Assembly (NCBI GenBank): GCA_916048095.2
Contig: OU696578.1
Location: forward strand, 198,501-262,500
Reading direction: 5' to 3'
Source: Sacculina carcini
Lineage: Eukaryota > Arthropoda > Thecostraca > Sacculinidae
Length of the DNA stretch: 64,000 bases
The notes under the pieces were generated by a model. It saw only the letters and a program-made list of their open reading frames with translations, had not been told where the DNA came from and did no database searches. This document shows, piece by piece, positions 13,334-27,427 of the stretch. Position 1 is the first letter of the stretch. The number at the start of each line of letters is the position of its first letter. Both the position numbers and the translations under genes were made by a program.

Positions 13334-13927
13334 TTGGGTAACACCTAGGGCACACTTAGGGCTCACTTAGGTAACACTTAGGGCACAATGAGGTAACACT
13401 TAGGGCACACTTAGGTAACACTTAGGGCACACTTAGGTAACACTTAGGGCACACTTAGGTAACACTTAGGGCACACTTAGGTAACACTTAGGGCACACTT
13501 AGGTAACACTTAGGGCAAACTTAGGTAACACTTAGGGCACACTTAGGTAACACTTAGGGCACACTTAGGTAACACTTAGGGCACACTTAGGTAACACTTA
13601 GGGCACACTTAGGTAACACTTAGGGCACACTTAGGTAACACTTAGGGCATACTTAGGTAACACTTAGGGCACACTTAGGTAACACTTAGGGCACACTTAG
13701 GGCACACTTAGGTAACACTTAGGGCACACTTAGGTAACACTTAGGGCACACGTAGGTAACACTTAGGGCACACTTAGGTAACACTTAGGGCACACTTAGG
13801 TAACACTTAGGGCACACTTAGGTAACACTTAGGTAACACTTAGGGCACACTGAGGTAACACTTAGGGCACACTTAGGTAACACTTAGGGCACACTTAGGT
13901 AACACTTAGGTAACACTTAGGGAACAC
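13334..13927. repeat. HOR block 10, 594-bp type
   Basis: TTAGGGCAAAC 13510, TTAGGGCATAC 13642, GTAGG 13752, TGAGG 13851. Its last monomer before the next K is TTAGGGAACAC (13917) where other copies have b. Confidence 0.9.
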
Positions 13928-15710
13928 TTAGGTAACACCTAGGGCACACTTAGGGCTCACTTAGGTAACACTTAGGGCACACTGAGGTAACACTTAGGGC
14001 ACACTTAGGTAACACTTAGGGCACACTTAGGTAACACTTAGGGCACACTTAGGTAACACTTATGGCACACTTAGGTAACACTTAGGGCACACTTAGGTAA
14101 CACTTAGGGCACACTTAGGGCACACTTAGGTAACACTTAGGGCACACTTAGGGCACACTTAGGTAACACTTAGGGCACACTGAGGTAACACTTAGGGCAC
14201 ACTTAGGTAACACTTAGGTAACACTTGGGTAACGCTTAGGTAACACTTAGGTAACACTTAGGTAACACTTAGGTAACACTTAGGTAACACAAAAGGGTAC
14301 ACTTAGGTACCACTTAGGGCACACTTAGGTAACACTTAGGGCACACTTAGGCAACACTTAGGGCATACTTAGGTAACACTTAGGGCACACTTAGGTAACA
14401 CTTAGGGCACACTTAGGTAACACTTAGGGCACACTTAGGTAACACTTAGGGCACACTTAGGTAACACTTAGGTAACACTTAGGTAACACTTAGGTAACAC
14501 TTAGGTAACACTTAGGGTACACTTAGGTAACACTTAGGGCACACTTAGGTAACACTTAGGGCACACTTAGGTAACACTTAGGGCATACTTAGGTAACACT
14601 TAGGGCACACTTAGGTAACACTTAGGGCACACTTAGGTAACACTTAGGGCACACTTACGTAACACTTAGGTAACACTTAGGTAACACTTAGGTAACACTT
14701 AGGGCACACTTAGGTAACACTTAGGTAACACTTAGGTAACACTTAGGTAACACTTAGGTAACACTTAGGTAACACTTAGGTAACACTTAGGTAACACTTA
14801 GGGTACACTTAGGTAACACTTAGGGCACCCTTAGGTAACACTTAGGGCACACTTAGGTAACACTTGGGGCACACTTAGGTAACACTTAGGGCATACTTAG
14901 GTAACACTTAGGGCACACTTAGGTAACACTTAGGGCACACTTAGGGCACACTTAGGTAACACTTAGGGCACACGTAGGTAACACTTAGGGCACACGTAGG
15001 TAACACTTAGGGCACACTTAGGTAACACTTAGGGCACACTTAGGTAACACTTAGGTAACACTTAGGGCACACTTAGGTAACACTTAGGGCACACTTAGGT
15101 AACACTTAGGGCACACTTAGGTAACACTTAGGGCACACTTAGGTAACACTTAGGGCACACTTAGGTAACACTTAGGTAACACTTAGGGAACACTTAGGTA
15201 ACACTTAGGTAACACTTAGGTAACACTTAGGTAACACTTAGGTAACACTTAGGTAACACTTAGGTAACACTTAGGGTACACTTAGGTAACACTTAGGTAA
15301 CACTTAGGTAACACTTAGGTAACACTTAGGTAACACTTAGGTAACACTTAGGGTACACTTAGGTAACACTTAGGGCACACTTAGGTAACACTTAGGGCAC
15401 ACTTAGGTAACACTTAGGGCACACTTAGGGCACACTTAGGTAACACTTAGGGCACACTTAGGTAACACTTAGGGCACACGTAGGTAACACTTAGGGCACA
15501 CTTAGGTAACACTTAGGGCACACTTAGGTAACACTTTGGGCACACTTAGGTAACACTTAGGTAACACTTAGGGCACACTTAGGTAACACTTAGGGCACAC
15601 TTAGGGCACACTTAGGTAACACTTAGGGCACACTGAGGTAACACTTAGGGCACACTTAGGTAACACTTAGGGCACACTTAGGTAACACTTAGGTAACACT
15701 TAGGGCACAC
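13928..15710. repeat. HOR block 11, 1783-bp type (161 x 11 + 12)
   Basis: The most complete landmark series. The K is altered: monomer 1 is plain a and monomer 5 ends CACAC. Then TTATGG, TGAGG, TTGGGTAACGC 14225, 12-mer 14291, TTACG 14655, eight a and c at 14798, TTAGGGCACCC, TTGGGG, paired GTAGG, TTAGGGAACAC 15183, seven a, c, six a, c at 15348, GTAGG, TTTGGG and TGAGG. It lacks TTAGAG, having TTAGGG at 15128. Six blocks in the window have exactly this length. Confidence 0.92.
14291..14302 (+). repeat. 12-mer monomer 5
   Basis: Standard context, TTGGGTAACGC at 14225. Confidence 0.98.
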
Positions 15711-16733
15711 TTGGGTAACACCTAGGGCACACTTAGGGCTCACTTAGGTAACACTTAGGGCACAATGAGGTAACACTTAGGGCACACTTAGGTAACACTT
15801 AGGGCAAACTTAGGTAACACTTAGGGCACACTTAGGTAACACTTAGGGCACACTTAGGTAACACTTAGGGCACACTTAGGTAACACTTAGGGCACACTTA
15901 GGTAACACTTAGGGCACACTTAGGTAACACTTAGGTAACACTTAGGTAACACTTAGGTAACACTTAGGTAACACTTAGGTAACACTTAGGGTACACTTAG
16001 GTAACACTTAGGTAACACTTAGGTAACACTTAGGTAACACTTAGGTAACACTTAGGGCACACTTAGGTAACACTTAGGGCACACTTAGGCAACACTTAGG
16101 GCATACTTAGGTAACACTTAGGGCACACTTAGGTAACACTTAGGGCACACTTAGGTAACACTTAGGGCACACTTAGGTAACACTTAGGGCACACTTAGGT
16201 AACACTTAGGTAACACTTAGGTAACACTTAGGTAACACTTAGGGTACACTTAGGTAACACTTAGGGCACACTTAGGTAACACTTAGGGCACACTTAGGTA
16301 ACACTTAGGGCACACGTAGGTAACACTTAGGGCACACGTAGGTAACACTTAGGGCACACTTAGGTAACACTTAGGGCACACTTAGGTAACACTTAGGTAA
16401 CACTTAGGGCACACGTAGGTAACACTTAGGGCACACTTAGGTAACACTTAGGGCACACTTAGGTAACACTTAGGTAACACTTAGGGCACACTTAGGTAAC
16501 ACTTAGGGCACACTTAGGTAACACTTAGGGCACACTTAGGTAACACTTAGGGCACACTTAGGTAACACTTAGGGCACACTTAGGTAACACTTAGGGCACA
16601 CTTAGGTAACACTTAGGTAACACTTAGGTAACACTTAGGTAACACTTAGGTAACACTTAGGTAACACTTAGGGCACACTTAGGTAACACTTAGGGCACAC
16701 TTAGGTAACACTTAGGTAACACTTAGGGCACAC
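15711..16733. repeat. HOR block 12, 1023-bp type (93 monomers)
   Basis: TTAGGGCAAAC lies 88 bp after K (15799), against 176 bp in the 1111-bp blocks, so four a/b dimers are missing there. Then six a and c, TTAGGCAACAC, CATAC, four a and c, GTAGG x2, aa, GTAGG and a six-a run. The only other copy is at 30113. Confidence 0.9.
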
Positions 16734-17492
16734 TTGGGTAACACCTAGGGCACACTTAGGGCTCACTTAGGTAACACTTAGGGCACAATGAGGTAACACT
16801 TAGGGCACACTTAGGTAACACTTAGGGCACACTTAGGTAACACTTAGGGCACACTTAGGTAACACTTAGGGCACACTTAGGTAACACTTAGGGCACACTT
16901 AGGTAACACTTAGGTAACACTTAGGGAACACTTAGGTAACACTTAGGTAACACTTAGGTAACACTTAGGTAACACTTAGGTAACACTTAGGTAACACTTA
17001 GGTAACACTTAGGGTACACTTAGGTAACACTTAGGTAACACTTAGGTAACACTTAGGTAACACTTAGGTAACACTTAGGTAACACTTAGGGTACACTTAG
17101 GTAACACTTAGGGCACACTTAGGTAACACTTAGGGCACACTTAGGTAACACTTAGGGCACACTTAGGGCACACTTAGGTAACACTTAGGGCACACTTAGG
17201 TAACACTTAGGGCACACGTAGGTAACACTTAGGGCACACTTAGGTAACACTTAGGGCACACGTAGGTAACACTTAGGGCACACTTAGGTAACACTTAGGG
17301 CACACTTAGGTAACACTTTGGGCACACTTAGGTAACACTTAGGTAACACTTAGGGCACACTTAGGTAACACTTAGGGCACACTTAGGGCACACTTAGGTA
17401 ACACTTAGGGCACACTGAGGTAACACTTAGGGCACACTTAGGTAACACTTAGGGCACACTTAGGTAACACTTAGGTAACACTTAGGGCACAC
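16734..17492. repeat. HOR block 13, 759-bp type (69 monomers)
   Basis: After K it enters the tail of the 1783-bp series: TTAGGGAACAC 16921, seven a, c at 17009, six a, c at 17086, two GTAGG, TTTGGG, TGAGG, next K. It reads as a 1783-bp block from which the 12-mer half has been removed. A second copy is at 31136. Confidence 0.9.
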
Positions 17493-19296
17493 TTGGGTAA
17501 CACCTAGGGCACACTTAGGGCTCACTTAGGTAACACTTAGGGCACAATGAGGTAACACTTAGGGCACACTTAGGTAACACTTAGGGCACACTTAGGTAAC
17601 ACTTAGGGCACACTTAGGTAACACTTAGGGCACACTTAGGTAACACTTAGGGCACACTTAGGTAACACTTAGGGCAAACTTAGGTAACACTTAGGGCACA
17701 CTTAGGTAACACTTAGGGCACACTTAGGTAACACTTAGGGCACACTTAGGTAACACTTAGGGCACACTTAGGTAACACTTAGGGCACACTTAGGTAACAC
17801 TTAGGTAACACTTAGGTAACACTTAGGTAACACTTAGGTAACACTTAGGTAACACTTAGGGTACACTTAGGTAACACTTAGGTAACACTTAGGTAACACT
17901 TAGGTAACACTTAGGTAACACTTAGGGCACACTTAGGTAACACTTAGGGCACACTTAGGCAACACTTAGGGCATACTTAGGTAACACTTAGGGCACACTT
18001 AGGTAACACTTAGGGCACACTTAGGTAACACTTAGGGCACACTTAGGTAACACTTAGGGCACACTTAGGTAACACTTAGGTAACACTTAGGTAACACTTA
18101 GGTAACACTTAGGGTACACTTAGGTAACACTTAGGGCACACTTAGGTAACACTTAGGGCACACTTAGGTAACACTTAGGGCACACGTAGGTAACACTTAG
18201 GGCACACGTAGGTAACACTTAGGGCACACTTAGGTAACACTTAGGGCACACTTAGGTAACACTTAGGTAACACTTAGGGTACACTTAGGTAACACTTAGG
18301 TAACACTTAGGTAACACTTAGGTAACACTTAGGTAACACTTAGGTAACACTTAGGTAACACTTAGGTAACACTTAGGGTACACTTAGGTAACACTTAGGG
18401 CACCCTTAGGTAACACTTAGGGCACACTTAGGTAACACTTGGGGCACACTTAGGTAACACTTAGGGCATACTTAGGTAACACTTAGGGCACACTTAGGTA
18501 ACACTTAGGGCACACTTAGGGCACACTTAGGTAACACTTAGGGCACACGTAGGTAACACTTAGGGCACACGTAGGTAACACTTAGGGCACACTTAGGTAA
18601 CACTTAGGGCACACTTAGGTAACACTTAGGTAACACTTAGGGCACACTTAGGTAACACTTAGGGCACACTTAGGTAACACTTAGGGCACACTTAGGTAAC
18701 ACTTAGAGCACACTTAGGTAACACTTAGGGCACACTTAGGTAACACTTAGGTAACACTTAGGGAACACTTAGGTAACACTTAGGTAACACTTAGGTAACA
18801 CTTAGGTAACACTTAGGTAACACTTAGGTAACACTTAGGTAACACTTAGGGTACACTTAGGTAACACTTAGGTAACACTTAGGTAACACTTAGGTAACAC
18901 TTAGGTAACACTTAGGTAACACTTAGGTAACACTTAGGGTACACTTAGGTAACACTTAGGGCACACTTAGGTAACACTTAGGGCACACTTAGGTAACACT
19001 TAGGGCACACTTAGGGCACACTTAGGTAACACTTAGGGCACACTTAGGTAACACTTAGGGCACACGTAGGTAACACTTAGGGCACACTTAGGTAACACTT
19101 AGGGCACACTTAGGTAACACTTTGGGCACACTTAGGTAACACTTAGGTAACACTTAGGGCACACTTAGGTAACACTTAGGGCACACTTAGGGCACACTTA
19201 GGTAACACTTAGGGCACACTGAGGTAACACTTAGGGCACACTTAGGTAACACTTAGGGCACACTTAGGTAACACTTAGGTAACACTTAGGGCACAC
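17493..19296. repeat. HOR block 14, 1804 bp, recombinant
   Basis: Starts like a 1111-bp block (TTAGGGCAAAC 17669, TTAGGCAACAC, paired GTAGG, aa). At about 18274 a c monomer and nine a replace the expected b and GTAGG, and the block continues as the second half of a 1783-bp block (TTAGGGCACCC 18395, TTAGAG, TTAGGGAACAC 18758, TTTGGG). The second a-run after TTAGGGAACAC is seven rather than six (18857-18933). Confidence 0.87.
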
Positions 19297-20792
19297 TTGG
19301 GTAACACCTAGGGCACACTTAGGGCTCACTTAGGTAACACTTAGGGCACAATGAGGTAACACTTAGGGCACACTTAGGTAACACTTAGGGCACACTTAGG
19401 TAACACTTAGGGCACACTTAGGTAACACTTAGGGCACACTTAGGTAACACTTAGGGCACACTTAGGTAACACTTAGGGCAAACTTAGGTAACACTTAGGG
19501 CACACTTAGGTAACACTTAGGGCACACTTAGGTAACACTTAGGGCACACTTAGGTAACACTTAGGGCACACTTAGGTAACACTTAGGGCACACTTAGGTA
19601 ACACTTAGGTAACACTTAGGTAACACTTAGGTAACACTTAGGTAACACTTAGGTAACACTTAGGGTACACTTAGGTAACACTTAGGTAACACTTAGGTAA
19701 CACTTAGGTAACACTTAGGTAACACTTAGGGCACACTTAGGTAACACTTAGGGCACACTTAGGCAACACTTAGGGCATACTTAGGTAACACTTAGGGCAC
19801 ACTTAGGTAACACTTAGGGCACACTTAGGTAACACTTAGGGCACACTTAGGTAACACTTAGGGCACACTTAGGTAACACTTAGGTAACACTTAGGTAACA
19901 CTTAGGTAACACTTAGGGTACACTTAGGTAACACTTAGGGCACACTTAGGTAACACTTAGGGCACACTTAGGTAACACTTAGGGCACACGTAGGTAACAC
20001 TTAGGGCACACGTAGGTAACACTTAGGGCACACTTAGGTAACACTTAGGGCACACTTAGGTAACACTTAGGTAACACTTAGGGCACACGTAGGTAACACT
20101 TAGGGCACACTTAGGTAACACTTAGGGCACACTTAGGTAACACTTAGGTAACACTTAGGGCACACTTAGGTAACACTTAGGGCACACTTAGGTAACACTT
20201 AGGGCACACTTAGGTAACACTTAGGGCACACTTAGGTAACACTTAGGGCACACTTAGGTAACACTTAGGGCACACTTAGGTAACACTTAGGTAACACTTA
20301 GGTAACACTTAGGTAACACTTAGGTAACACTTAGGTAACACTTAGGGTACACTTAGGTAACACTTAGGTAACACTTAGGTAACACTTAGGTAACACTTAG
20401 GTAACACTTAGGTAACACTTAGGGTACACTTAGGTAACACTTAGGGCACACTTAGGTAACACTTAGGGCACACTTAGGGCACACTTAGGTAACACTTAGG
20501 TAACACTTAGGTAACACTTAGGTAACACTTAGGGTACACTTAGGTAACACTTAGGGCACACTTAGGTAACACTTAGGTAACACTTAGGTAACACTTAGGT
20601 AACACTTGGGGTACACTTAGGTAACACTTAGGTAACACTTAGGTAACACTTAGGTAACACTTAGGTAACACTTAGGTAACACTTAGGTAACACTTAGGTA
20701 ACACTTAGGTAACACTTAGGTAACACTTAGGGCACACTTAGGTAACACTTAGGGCACACTTAGGTAACACTTAGGTAACACTTAGGGCACAC
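19297..20792. repeat. HOR block 15, 1496-bp type
   Basis: Copy of the block at 6600, displaced by 12,697 bp, with the same order from TTAGGGCAAAC to TTGGGGTACAC and ten a monomers. Confidence 0.92.
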
Positions 20793-22057
20793 TTGGGTAA
20801 CACCTAGGGCACACTTAGGGCTCACTTAGGTAACACTTAGGGCACAATGAGGTAACACTTAGGGCACACTTAGGTAACACTTAGGGCACACTTAGGTAAC
20901 ACTTAGGGCACACTTAGGTAACACTTAGGGCACACTTAGGTAACACTTAGGGCACACTTAGGTAACACTTAGGGCAAACTTAGGTAACACTTAGGGCACA
21001 CTTAGGTAACACTTAGGGCACACTTAGGTAACACTTAGGGCACACTTAGGTAACACTTAGGGCACACTTAGGTAACACTTAGGTAACACTTAGGGCACAC
21101 TTAGGTAACACTTAGGGCACACGTAGGTAACACTTAGGGCACACTTAGGTAACACTTAGGGCACACTTAGGTAACACTTAGGGCACACTTAGGTAACACT
21201 TAGGTAACACTTAGGGCACACTGAGGTAACACTTAGGGCACACTTAGGTAACACTTAGGGCACACTTAGGTAACACTTAGGTAACACTTAGGGCACACGT
21301 AGGTAACACTTAGGGCACACTTAGGTAACACTTAGGGCACACTTAGGTAACACTTAGGTAACACTTAGGGCACACTTAGGTAACACTTAGGGCACACTTA
21401 GGTAACACTTAGGGCACACTTAGGTAACACTTAGGGCACACTTAGGTAACACTTAGGGCACACTTAGGTAACACTTAGGGCACACTTAGGTAACACTTAG
21501 GTAACACTTAGGTAACACTTAGGTAACACTTAGGTAACACTTAGGTAACACTTAGGGTACACTTAGGTAACACTTAGGTAACACTTAGGTAACACTTAGG
21601 TAACACTTAGGTAACACTTAGGTAACACTTAGGGTACACTTAGGTAACACTTAGGGCACACTTAGGTAACACTTAGGGCACACTTAGGTAACACTTAGGG
21701 CATACTTAGGTAACACTTAGGGCACACTTAGGTAACACTTAGGGCACACTTAGGGCACACTTAGGTAACACTTAGGGCACACTTAGGTAACACTTAGGGC
21801 ACACGTAGGTAACACTTAGGGCACACTTAGGTAACACTTAGGGCACACTTAGGTAACACTTTGGGCACACTTAGGTAACACTTTGGGCACACTTAGGTAA
21901 CACTTAGGTAACACTTAGGGCACACTTAGGTAACACTTAGGGCACACTTAGGGCACACTTAGGTAACACTTAGGGCACACTGAGGTAACACTTAGGGCAC
22001 ACTTAGGTAACACTTAGGGCACACTTAGGTAACACTTAGGTAACACTTAGGGCACAC
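20793..22057. repeat. HOR block 16, 1265 bp
   Basis: Copy of the block at 8096, including the doubled TTTGGG monomers (near 21851 and 21873). Confidence 0.9.
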
Positions 22058-22629
22058 TTAGGTAACACCTAGGGCACACTTAGGGCTCACTTAGGTAACA
22101 CTTAGGGCACAATGAGGTAACACTTAGGGCACACTTAGGTAACACTTAGGGCACACTTAGGTAACACTTAGGGCACACTTAGGTAACACTTAGGGCACAC
22201 TTAGGTAACACTTAGGGCACACTTAGGTAACACTTAGGGCAAACTTAGGTAACACTTAGGGCACACTTAGGTAACACTTAGGGCACACTTAGGTAACACT
22301 TAGGGCACACTTAGGTAACACTTAGGGCACACTTAGGTAACACTTAGGGCACACTTAGGTAACACTTAGGGCATACTTAGGTAACACTTAGGGCACACTT
22401 AGGTAACACTTAGGGCACACTTAGGGCACACTTAGGTAACACTTAGGGCACACTTAGGTAACACTTAGGGCACACGTAGGTAACACTTAGGGCACACTTA
22501 GGTAACACTTAGGGCACACTTAGGTAACACTTAGGGCACACTTAGGTAACACTTAGGTAACACTTAGGGCACACTGAGGTAACACTTAGGGCACACTTAG
22601 GTAACACTTAGGTAACACTTAGGGCACAC
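22058..22629. repeat. HOR block 17, 572 bp
   Basis: Copy of the block at 9361. Its K has lost the first landmark: monomer 1 is TTAGG instead of TTGGG, while CTAGG, GGCTCAC and CACAA-TGAGG are kept. Confidence 0.9.
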
Positions 22630-24412
22630 TTGGGTAACACCTAGGGCACACTTAGGGCTCACTTAGGTAACACTTAGGGCACAATGAGGTAACACTTAGG
22701 GCACACTTAGGTAACACTTAGGGCACACTTAGGTAACACTTAGGGCACACTTAGGTAACACTTATGGCACACTTAGGTAACACTTAGGGCACACTTAGGT
22801 AACACTTAGGGCACACTTAGGGCACACTTAGGTAACACTTAGGGCACACTTAGGGCACACTTAGGTAACACTTAGGGCACACTGAGGTAACACTTAGGGC
22901 ACACTTAGGTAACACTTAGGTAACACTTGGGTAACGCTTAGGTAACACTTAGGTAACACTTAGGTAACACTTAGGTAACACTTAGGTAACACAAAAGGGT
23001 ACACTTAGGTACCACTTAGGGCACACTTAGGTAACACTTAGGGCACACTTAGGCAACACTTAGGGCATACTTAGGTAACACTTAGGGCACACTTAGGTAA
23101 CACTTAGGGCACACTTAGGTAACACTTAGGGCACACTTAGGTAACACTTAGGGCACACTTAGGTAACACTTAGGTAACACTTAGGTAACACTTAGGTAAC
23201 ACTTAGGTAACACTTAGGGTACACTTAGGTAACACTTAGGGCACACTTAGGTAACACTTAGGGCACACTTAGGTAACACTTAGGGCATACTTAGGTAACA
23301 CTTAGGGCACACTTAGGTAACACTTAGGGCACACTTAGGTAACACTTAGGGCACACTTACGTAACACTTAGGTAACACTTAGGTAACACTTAGGTAACAC
23401 TTAGGGCACACTTAGGTAACACTTAGGTAACACTTAGGTAACACTTAGGTAACACTTAGGTAACACTTAGGTAACACTTAGGTAACACTTAGGTAACACT
23501 TAGGGTACACTTAGGTAACACTTAGGGCACCCTTAGGTAACACTTAGGGCACACTTAGGTAACACTTGGGGCACACTTAGGTAACACTTAGGGCATACTT
23601 AGGTAACACTTAGGGCACACTTAGGTAACACTTAGGGCACACTTAGGGCACACTTAGGTAACACTTAGGGCACACGTAGGTAACACTTAGGGCACACGTA
23701 GGTAACACTTAGGGCACACTTAGGTAACACTTAGGGCACACTTAGGTAACACTTAGGTAACACTTAGGGCACACTTAGGTAACACTTAGGGCACACTTAG
23801 GTAACACTTAGGGCACACTTAGGTAACACTTAGGGCACACTTAGGTAACACTTAGGGCACACTTAGGTAACACTTAGGTAACACTTAGGGAACACTTAGG
23901 TAACACTTAGGTAACACTTAGGTAACACTTAGGTAACACTTAGGTAACACTTAGGTAACACTTAGGTAACACTTAGGGTACACTTAGGTAACACTTAGGT
24001 AACACTTAGGTAACACTTAGGTAACACTTAGGTAACACTTAGGTAACACTTAGGGTACACTTAGGTAACACTTAGGGCACACTTAGGTAACACTTAGGGC
24101 ACACTTAGGTAACACTTAGGGCACACTTAGGGCACACTTAGGTAACACTTAGGGCACACTTAGGTAACACTTAGGGCACACGTAGGTAACACTTAGGGCA
24201 CACTTAGGTAACACTTAGGGCACACTTAGGTAACACTTTGGGCACACTTAGGTAACACTTAGGTAACACTTAGGGCACACTTAGGTAACACTTAGGGCAC
24301 ACTTAGGGCACACTTAGGTAACACTTAGGGCACACTGAGGTAACACTTAGGGCACACTTAGGTAACACTTAGGGCACACTTAGGTAACACTTAGGTAACA
24401 CTTAGGGCACAC
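22630..24412. repeat. HOR block 18, 1783-bp type
   Basis: 12-mer at 22993, 363 bp after the K start as in all blocks of this type. TTAGGG stands where its relative at 11.13 kb has TTAGAG. Full TTAGGGAACAC, a-run and TTTGGG tail. Confidence 0.92.
22993..23004 (+). repeat. 12-mer monomer 6
   Basis: Standard context, TTGGGTAACGC at 22927. Preceded by the longest 12-mer-free stretch (8.7 kb). Confidence 0.98.
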
Positions 24413-25534
24413 TTGGGTAACACCTAGGGCACACTTAGGGCTCACTTAGGTAACACTTAGGGCACAATGAGGTAACACTTAGGGCACACTTAGGTAACAC
24501 TTAGGGCACACTTAGGTAACACTTAGGGCACACTTAGGTAACACTTAGGGCACACTTAGGTAACACTTAGGGCACACTTAGGTAACACTTAGGGCAAACT
24601 TAGGTAACACTTAGGGCACACTTAGGTAACACTTAGGGCACACTTAGGTAACACTTAGGGCACACTTAGGTAACACTTAGGGCACACTTAGGTAACACTT
24701 AGGGCACACTTAGGTAACACTTAGGTAACACTTAGGTAACACTTAGGTAACACTTAGGTAACACTTAGGTAACACTTAGGGTACACTTAGGTAACACTTA
24801 GGTAACACTTAGGTAACACTTAGGTAACACTTAGGTAACACTTAGGGCACACTTAGGTAACACTTAGGGCACACTTAGGCAACACTTAGGGCATACTTAG
24901 GTAACACTTAGGGCACACTTAGGTAACACTTAGGGCACACTTAGGTAACACTTAGGGCACACTTAGGTAACACTTAGGGCACACTTAGGTAACACTTAGG
25001 TAACACTTAGGTAACACTTAGGTAACACTTAGGGTACACTTAGGTAACACTTAGGGCACACTTAGGTAACACTTAGGGCACACTTAGGTAACACTTAGGG
25101 CACACGTAGGTAACACTTAGGGCACACGTAGGTAACACTTAGGGCACACTTAGGTAACACTTAGGGCACACTTAGGTAACACTTAGGTAACACTTAGGGC
25201 ACACGTAGGTAACACTTAGGGCACACTTAGGTAACACTTAGGGCACACTTAGGTAACACTTAGGTAACACTTAGGGCACACTTAGGTAACACTTAGGGCA
25301 CACTTAGGTAACACTTAGGGCACACTTAGGTAACACTTAGGGCACACTTAGGTAACACTTAGGGCACACTTAGGTAACACTTAGGGCACACTTAGGTAAC
25401 ACTTAGGTAACACTTAGGTAACACTTAGGTAACACTTAGGTAACACTTAGGTAACACTTAGGTAACACTTAGGGCACACTTAGGTAACACTTAGGGCACA
25501 CTTAGGTAACACTTAGGTAACACTTAGGGCACAC
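24413..25534. repeat. HOR block 19, 1122 bp (102 monomers)
   Basis: 1111-bp type with one extra a. TTAGGGCAAAC is at 24589 (176 bp after K) and the last a-run is seven monomers (25392-25468) instead of six. Confidence 0.9.
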
Positions 25535-27427
25535 TTGGGTAACACCTAGGGCACACTTAGGGCTCACTTAGGTAACACTTAGGGCACAATTAGGTAACAC
25601 TTAGGGCACACTTAGGTAACACTTAGGGCACACTTAGGTAACACTTAGGGCACACTTAGGTAACACTTATGGCACACTTAGGTAACACTTAGGGCACACT
25701 TAGGTAACACTTAGGGCACACTTAGGGCACACTTAGGTAACACTTAGGGCACACTTAGGTAACACTTAGGGCACACTTAGGTAACACTTAGGGCACACTT
25801 AGGGCACACTTAGGTAACACTTAGGGCACACTTAGGGCACACTTAGGTAACACTTAGGGCACACTGAGGTAACACTTAGGGCACACTTAGGTAACACTTA
25901 GGTAACACTTGGGTAACGCTTAGGTAACACTTAGGTAACACTTAGGTAACACTTAGGTAACACTTAGGTAACACAAAAGGGTACACTTAGGTACCACTTA
26001 GGGCACACTTAGGTAACACTTAGGGCACACTTAGGCAACACTTAGGGCATACTTAGGTAACACTTAGGGCACACTTAGGTAACACTTAGGGCACACTTAG
26101 GTAACACTTAGGGCACACTTAGGTAACACTTAGGGCACACTTAGGTAACACTTAGGTAACACTTAGGTAACACTTAGGTAACACTTAGGTAACACTTAGG
26201 GTACACTTAGGTAACACTTAGGGCACACTTAGGTAACACTTAGGGCACACTTAGGTAACACTTAGGGCATACTTAGGTAACACTTAGGGCACACTTAGGT
26301 AACACTTAGGGCACACTTAGGTAACACTTAGGGCACACTTACGTAACACTTAGGTAACACTTAGGTAACACTTAGGTAACACTTAGGGCACACTTAGGTA
26401 ACACTTAGGTAACACTTAGGTAACACTTAGGTAACACTTAGGTAACACTTAGGTAACACTTAGGTAACACTTAGGTAACACTTAGGGTACACTTAGGTAA
26501 CACTTAGGGCACCCTTAGGTAACACTTAGGGCACACTTAGGTAACACTTGGGGCACACTTAGGTAACACTTAGGGCATACTTAGGTAACACTTAGGGCAC
26601 ACTTAGGGCACACTTAGGTAACACTTAGGGCACACGTAGGTAACACTTAGGGCACACGTAGGTAACACTTAGGGCACACTTAGGTAACACTTAGGGCACA
26701 CTTAGGTAACACTTAGGTAACACTTAGGGCACACTTAGGTAACACTTAGGGCACACTTAGGTAACACTTAGGGCACACTTAGGTAACACTTAGGGCACAC
26801 TTAGGTAACACTTAGAGCACACTTAGGTAACACTTAGGGCACACTTAGGTAACACTTAGGTAACACTTAGGGCACACTTAGGTAACACTTAGGTAACACT
26901 TAGGTAACACTTAGGTAACACTTAGGTAACACTTAGGTAACACTTAGGTAACACTTAGGGTACACTTAGGTAACACTTAGGGCACACTTAGGTAACACTT
27001 AGGGCACACGTAGGTAACACTTAGGGCACACGTAGGTAACACTTAGGGCACACTTAGGTAACACTTAGGGCACACTTAGGTAACACTTAGGTAACACTTA
27101 GGGCACACGTAGGTAACACTTAGGGCACACTTAGGTAACACTTAGGGCACACTTAGGTAACACTTAGGTAACACTTAGGGCACACTTAGGTAACACTTAG
27201 GGCACACTTAGGTAACACTTAGGGCACACTTAGGTAACACTTAGGGCACACTTAGGTAACACTTAGGGCACACTTAGGTAACACTTAGGGCACACTTAGG
27301 TAACACTTAGGTAACACTTAGGTAACACTTAGGTAACACTTAGGTAACACTTAGGTAACACTTAGGGCACACTTAGGTAACACTTAGGGCACACTTAGGT
27401 AACACTTAGGTAACACTTAGGGCACAC
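25535..27427. repeat. HOR block 20, 1893-bp type
   Basis: The K's last monomer starts TTAGG (25590) rather than TGAGG, a single reverted base, while monomer 5 still ends CACAA. 12-mer at 25975, 440 bp after K. Relative to 33006 it lacks one a/b dimer after the TTAGGGCATAC near 26573 and has one extra dimer before TTAGAG (26813), so the lengths are equal. Confidence 0.9.
25975..25986 (+). repeat. 12-mer monomer 7
   Basis: Standard context, TTGGGTAACGC at 25909. 440 bp after its K. Confidence 0.98.

Larger units (their letters stand above)
13026..17492. repeat. 4.5-kb segment repeated at 27428-31894
   Basis: Offset 14,402 bp, shared block series 308, 594, 1783, 1023, 759 bp. Known differences are the altered K at 13928, singletons at 27821 and 28649, TTAGGG at 15128 against TTAGAG at 29530, and TGAGG/TTAGG near 31817. 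Confidence 0.9.
24413..27427. repeat. 3.0-kb segment repeated at 31895-34898
   Basis: Offset 7,482 bp, falling to 7,471 bp after the extra a monomer in 25392-25468. Block series 1122 (1111) and 1893. The two 1893-bp blocks differ by a compensated loss and gain of one dimer. Confidence 0.87.
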
